Shown here in pieces: positions 25,901 to 64,000 of a stretch of DNA of 64,000 bases (positions are counted from its first letter, which is position 1; each line of letters starts with the position of its first letter). Made by a program: the position numbers and the translations under genes. The stretch comes from Siniperca chuatsi (Eukaryota; Chordata; Actinopteri; Centrarchiformes; Sinipercidae), in contig NC_058043.1 of the NCBI RefSeq assembly GCF_020085105.1, positions 19,396,667 through 19,460,666 of the forward strand, given 5' to 3'. The notes beneath the pieces were generated by a model. The model had not been told where the DNA came from. It ran no database searches and was given only the letters and a program-made list of their open reading frames with translations.

Positions 25901-26835
25901 AATATCAGCTTATTATTTACTTGCTTGGCTTAAGATTGTTTGGCTCCTTGTCATTTTGCACTGGGCAGGTAGCATATAACAGGCTTGTGTGAGCTTTTGC
26001 ACTGGGAGCTACTTTCCCACTTATTTTATATATCACCAGTGAGAGCTGCTCCTCGACCGTAGAGACTTCCGAGCCTAAACAATGAGCTGAAAGCTGCATA
26101 AAGCTGCAGACCTGGATGTCTGTTCTCAGTGAGACTAGCAGTGCTACCAACGCATTCACATTTATTCATTGTTAGTATCAACAATATGGAACTTTAAGGA
26201 TAACTATAACTCTAAATGCTGCCTTTTGGCATGAAATATTGCAAAATGTCATGTAAGATACTTGTGAAGCAGAGAGTCAGACAGATGAGTTCCTGGTGGG
26301 ATAAAGAGCCCATCATTTGTAAGCATAAACACAAGAAGAGAAAACTTGACACGTCTCCTTGCTGTTTGGGTAACACAACTGAGATCAAAAGGGAATGCTG
26401 TCTGCTGTATGTGCTGGGTACCTGAGTTTAGCGTTTGGGGATACAGGATCGGTGCTTTAGTCATTAAGGTTGATGGAGAGAGCAGAAAGAGTGCCTACTG
26501 GCCCATGTTCCAAATGTTTTTTCTGCTTTATTTTGCTTTGTTTGCTTTCTCTGGAAGAACTAGTAAATTCCATCTGTGAGGCTTTGAGCAACACTGAAAC
26601 ACTGAAAAGGGATGCAAAACAACTGGCTTAACATATAAATATGCCAGCCATTTTAATCATAACCCTTTGTTGTCCAGTCAGTGCTATTAATAAAATAACA
26701 CTGGATTAATTTTGGATTATTTTAAAGGATTTTTTTCTTCTCCTTGTTGTTGTTTTGTTTTATCTATCACTTTTCTCTTTATCTCAGTATCGTATGCTTA
26801 CTCTTCTTGACTTTCTCACTCTGTGTCCCTCTCAG
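22940..26835. other. non-coding region upstream of the scn8a start-codon exon
   Basis: Apart from modest CpG content at 22.95-25.25 kb, which may reflect promoter or leader sequence, no exon with protein similarity, RNA gene or clear mobile element was recognised. The longest open frames (up to 136 codons) show no family features. Confidence 0.4.
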
Positions 26836-26841
26836 AGCTGG

Positions 26842-26865
26842 ATGTCTGGGATGGAAAACAAATAA
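26842..26865 (+). promoter_or_regulatory. scn8a: upstream ORF in scn8a leader
   Basis: ATG at 26842 opens a seven-codon frame (MSGMENK) closed by TAA 26 bases before the main start. A further ATG at 26884 overlaps the main start out of frame and stays open to 27126. Both could lower or redirect initiation; whether they are in mature mRNA depends on leader splicing. Confidence 0.5.
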
Positions 26866-26891
26866 AGAGGAAATAGCTGCAGGATGAAAAC

Positions 26892-62508
<35,617 letters not shown>

Positions 62509-64000
62509 GTAAGTAAATTCATACCATTTCAAAAAAGTGTCTTTTTTATTCTGAAGAAAACACAGACAACATAGAGTTTTCAGTGCATTTTGTCAATACA
62601 TGGACATGTGAAAGGTTGACAGAAGAAAACATACAAATATTGTTCAGTACTAGATTTGTTCCACGCCAAGAGATCATGTCAGAGTTGACCAATAAATTCT
62701 TCTTGCCACTCCATACAATTTAGCCCGCTAAACCTCTTAGAAGAAATCATCTACTCACTCCAACTGATATCCATTTGTCACTCAGGTTTCAGCTTGTCAC
62801 ACTGAACTTTGTGATGACAGTATTCTTTTTAAATGTACAGGTTAGATAATAAAAAACATTGATAGTATTTTATCACAAAAATGGTCTCTACATTTTGGAT
62901 AATGCCTACTGCATTAGCCTGACTCCCCAGAGCAAATTGTCTATTGGGGAAACATGGATGATTTTTTTGTACTGCAGAAGTTGACCAAATGGCCCAGGAT
63001 CTTAAACACACGGTCTATTCCTTGAACTAAACCTTGGAGATCTAAGCAGTTCTGATAACCTAGTGTGTACTTTTTTGAGTACCTTTTGGGTCAATATTAG
63101 ACTATAATGTTATTGTATCATATGTAACAAAGTATTAATGGGCCACAGCTTGAGAGACAAATTTTATTTATTTCCTATGTGATATCCAGGCTCTGCTGCA
63201 GTGCTCTGTGAACCACATTCACAGTCAGCAAAATGCTGCAACTTTAAATGTTACTGTTAAAAATGGGGGCATTGGTATGGAGTAGAAACACCAGTGTTTA
63301 CAGAAATTTAGACAGTAAAAGTCGACATATAATGTGATATTACTATTAAATTGATAGAGGACTATGTTTTCCTCACAGTGCTCCGTGTCAGTGTCATAGC
63401 CCACCATTACCAGGGTGTCACTTAACAGCAGCCCTGACACAGAAAATATCTATAAACCCTGCTATGTTTCAGAGCTCCTGTCTAGCTCTGGACTGCTGAG
63501 TCATTCAGTGTTTTCCCACCTGACAATTGCACACATATGGTTTGTCCTTTTCTGTCATTTGTGCGTGATGAGTTTTGCACTTGAATTTCTTCCTGTGTCT
63601 GCCTTTGAAAAAGGAAAATATACATTACATGGTATGCTTAAAGGTATGCTTTAAGACCTGTGACCTGGAAAGGTGGAAAATCATGGTGCGGTAACCAATC
63701 ACATGTGACGTTCATTAAATACCACTTGTTATTTTGCTGCTGACATAAAACTCACTTCAGACGTAGCTTCTGTACTGATTTGTGTCATTTGTGAAACTAA
63801 ACTAACAACTACAGTAGCAAGCACTGAACTGCATTTGGATTGACAGCATGATTGATCTTTCCACAAGCAGCTGATTGTAGGAGGTGTTAGTGGCGTCTGG
63901 CAGCTTCGCCATGTTCTGTCTGTCTGTACACTTAATGTGATGTATTTCCTGCTGAAACAGGAAGTTGAGGTGGTACATAAAACAGCATATGTTAATTGTT
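62509..64000 (+). other. scn8a: scn8a intron continuing past the right edge
   Basis: I looked for the DIII S3-S4 exon in its two alternative forms (18N/18A of mammals) and saw no arginine-rich S4 text, so this is intron. No repeats of note. Confidence 0.55.

Noticed and set aside
62509..64000. Searched for the next scn8a exon (DIII S3-S4, alternative 18N/18A)
   Set aside because: No arginine-rich S4 text or suitably placed splice pair was found; the exon pair must lie beyond the window.

Overview
The window is genomic DNA of a teleost fish, probably a spiny-rayed (percomorph-type) species. This rests on the intron-rich vertebrate genes, the teleost-style interspersed repeats and the dense (CA)n, (GT)n and (AAT)n microsatellites. 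Gene order is dip2b (+), atf1 (+), mettl7a (-), scn8a (+), which matches a block of mammalian chromosome 12q13 (DIP2B-ATF1-METTL7A-SCN8A) with the mammalian genes lying between METTL7A and SCN8A absent here. All exon calls were made by eye from protein similarity, reading frame and splice sites.

Region by region: 1-3760 holds the last nine coding exons of dip2b (405 codons plus stop), followed by a probable long 3' UTR to about 6.64 kb. A CpG-rich promoter at about 7.63-8.46 kb precedes atf1, whose seven coding exons (8501-12481) encode a CREB/ATF1-type bZIP factor of about 309 residues. From 13.2 to 16.7 kb lie intergenic DNA, a remnant of a second METTL7-like exon and a common teleost repeat. 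The two-exon mettl7a gene is on the minus strand (18348-16750, 242 residues). From 18.4 to 26.8 kb there is no recognisable coding sequence. From 26892 to the right edge lies the 5' two thirds of scn8a (Nav1.6): 20 coding exons plus one mutually exclusive alternative, about 1268 residues from the N terminus to DIII S3. The rest of the gene lies beyond the window.

The scn8a introns hold most of the mobile DNA: a nearly intact L2-type LINE (minus strand, 61.98-58.69 kb), three decayed pieces of a restriction-like-endonuclease LINE family (minus strand, 44.57-43.20, 50.05-49.60 and 49.57-47.73 kb), MITE-like elements and several perfect palindromes.

The four genes do not form one pathway: DIP2B is an adenylation-domain protein, ATF1 a cAMP-responsive transcription factor, METTL7A a membrane methyltransferase and SCN8A a neuronal sodium channel. 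I found no evidence of a wholly new biological system. The best second-look items are the AT-AC (U12) intron and 5N/5A exon pair of scn8a, an apparent extra intron in its DII-DIII linker, a CREB1-like glutamine-rich exon in atf1, and the LINE fossils that share one 3' tail.
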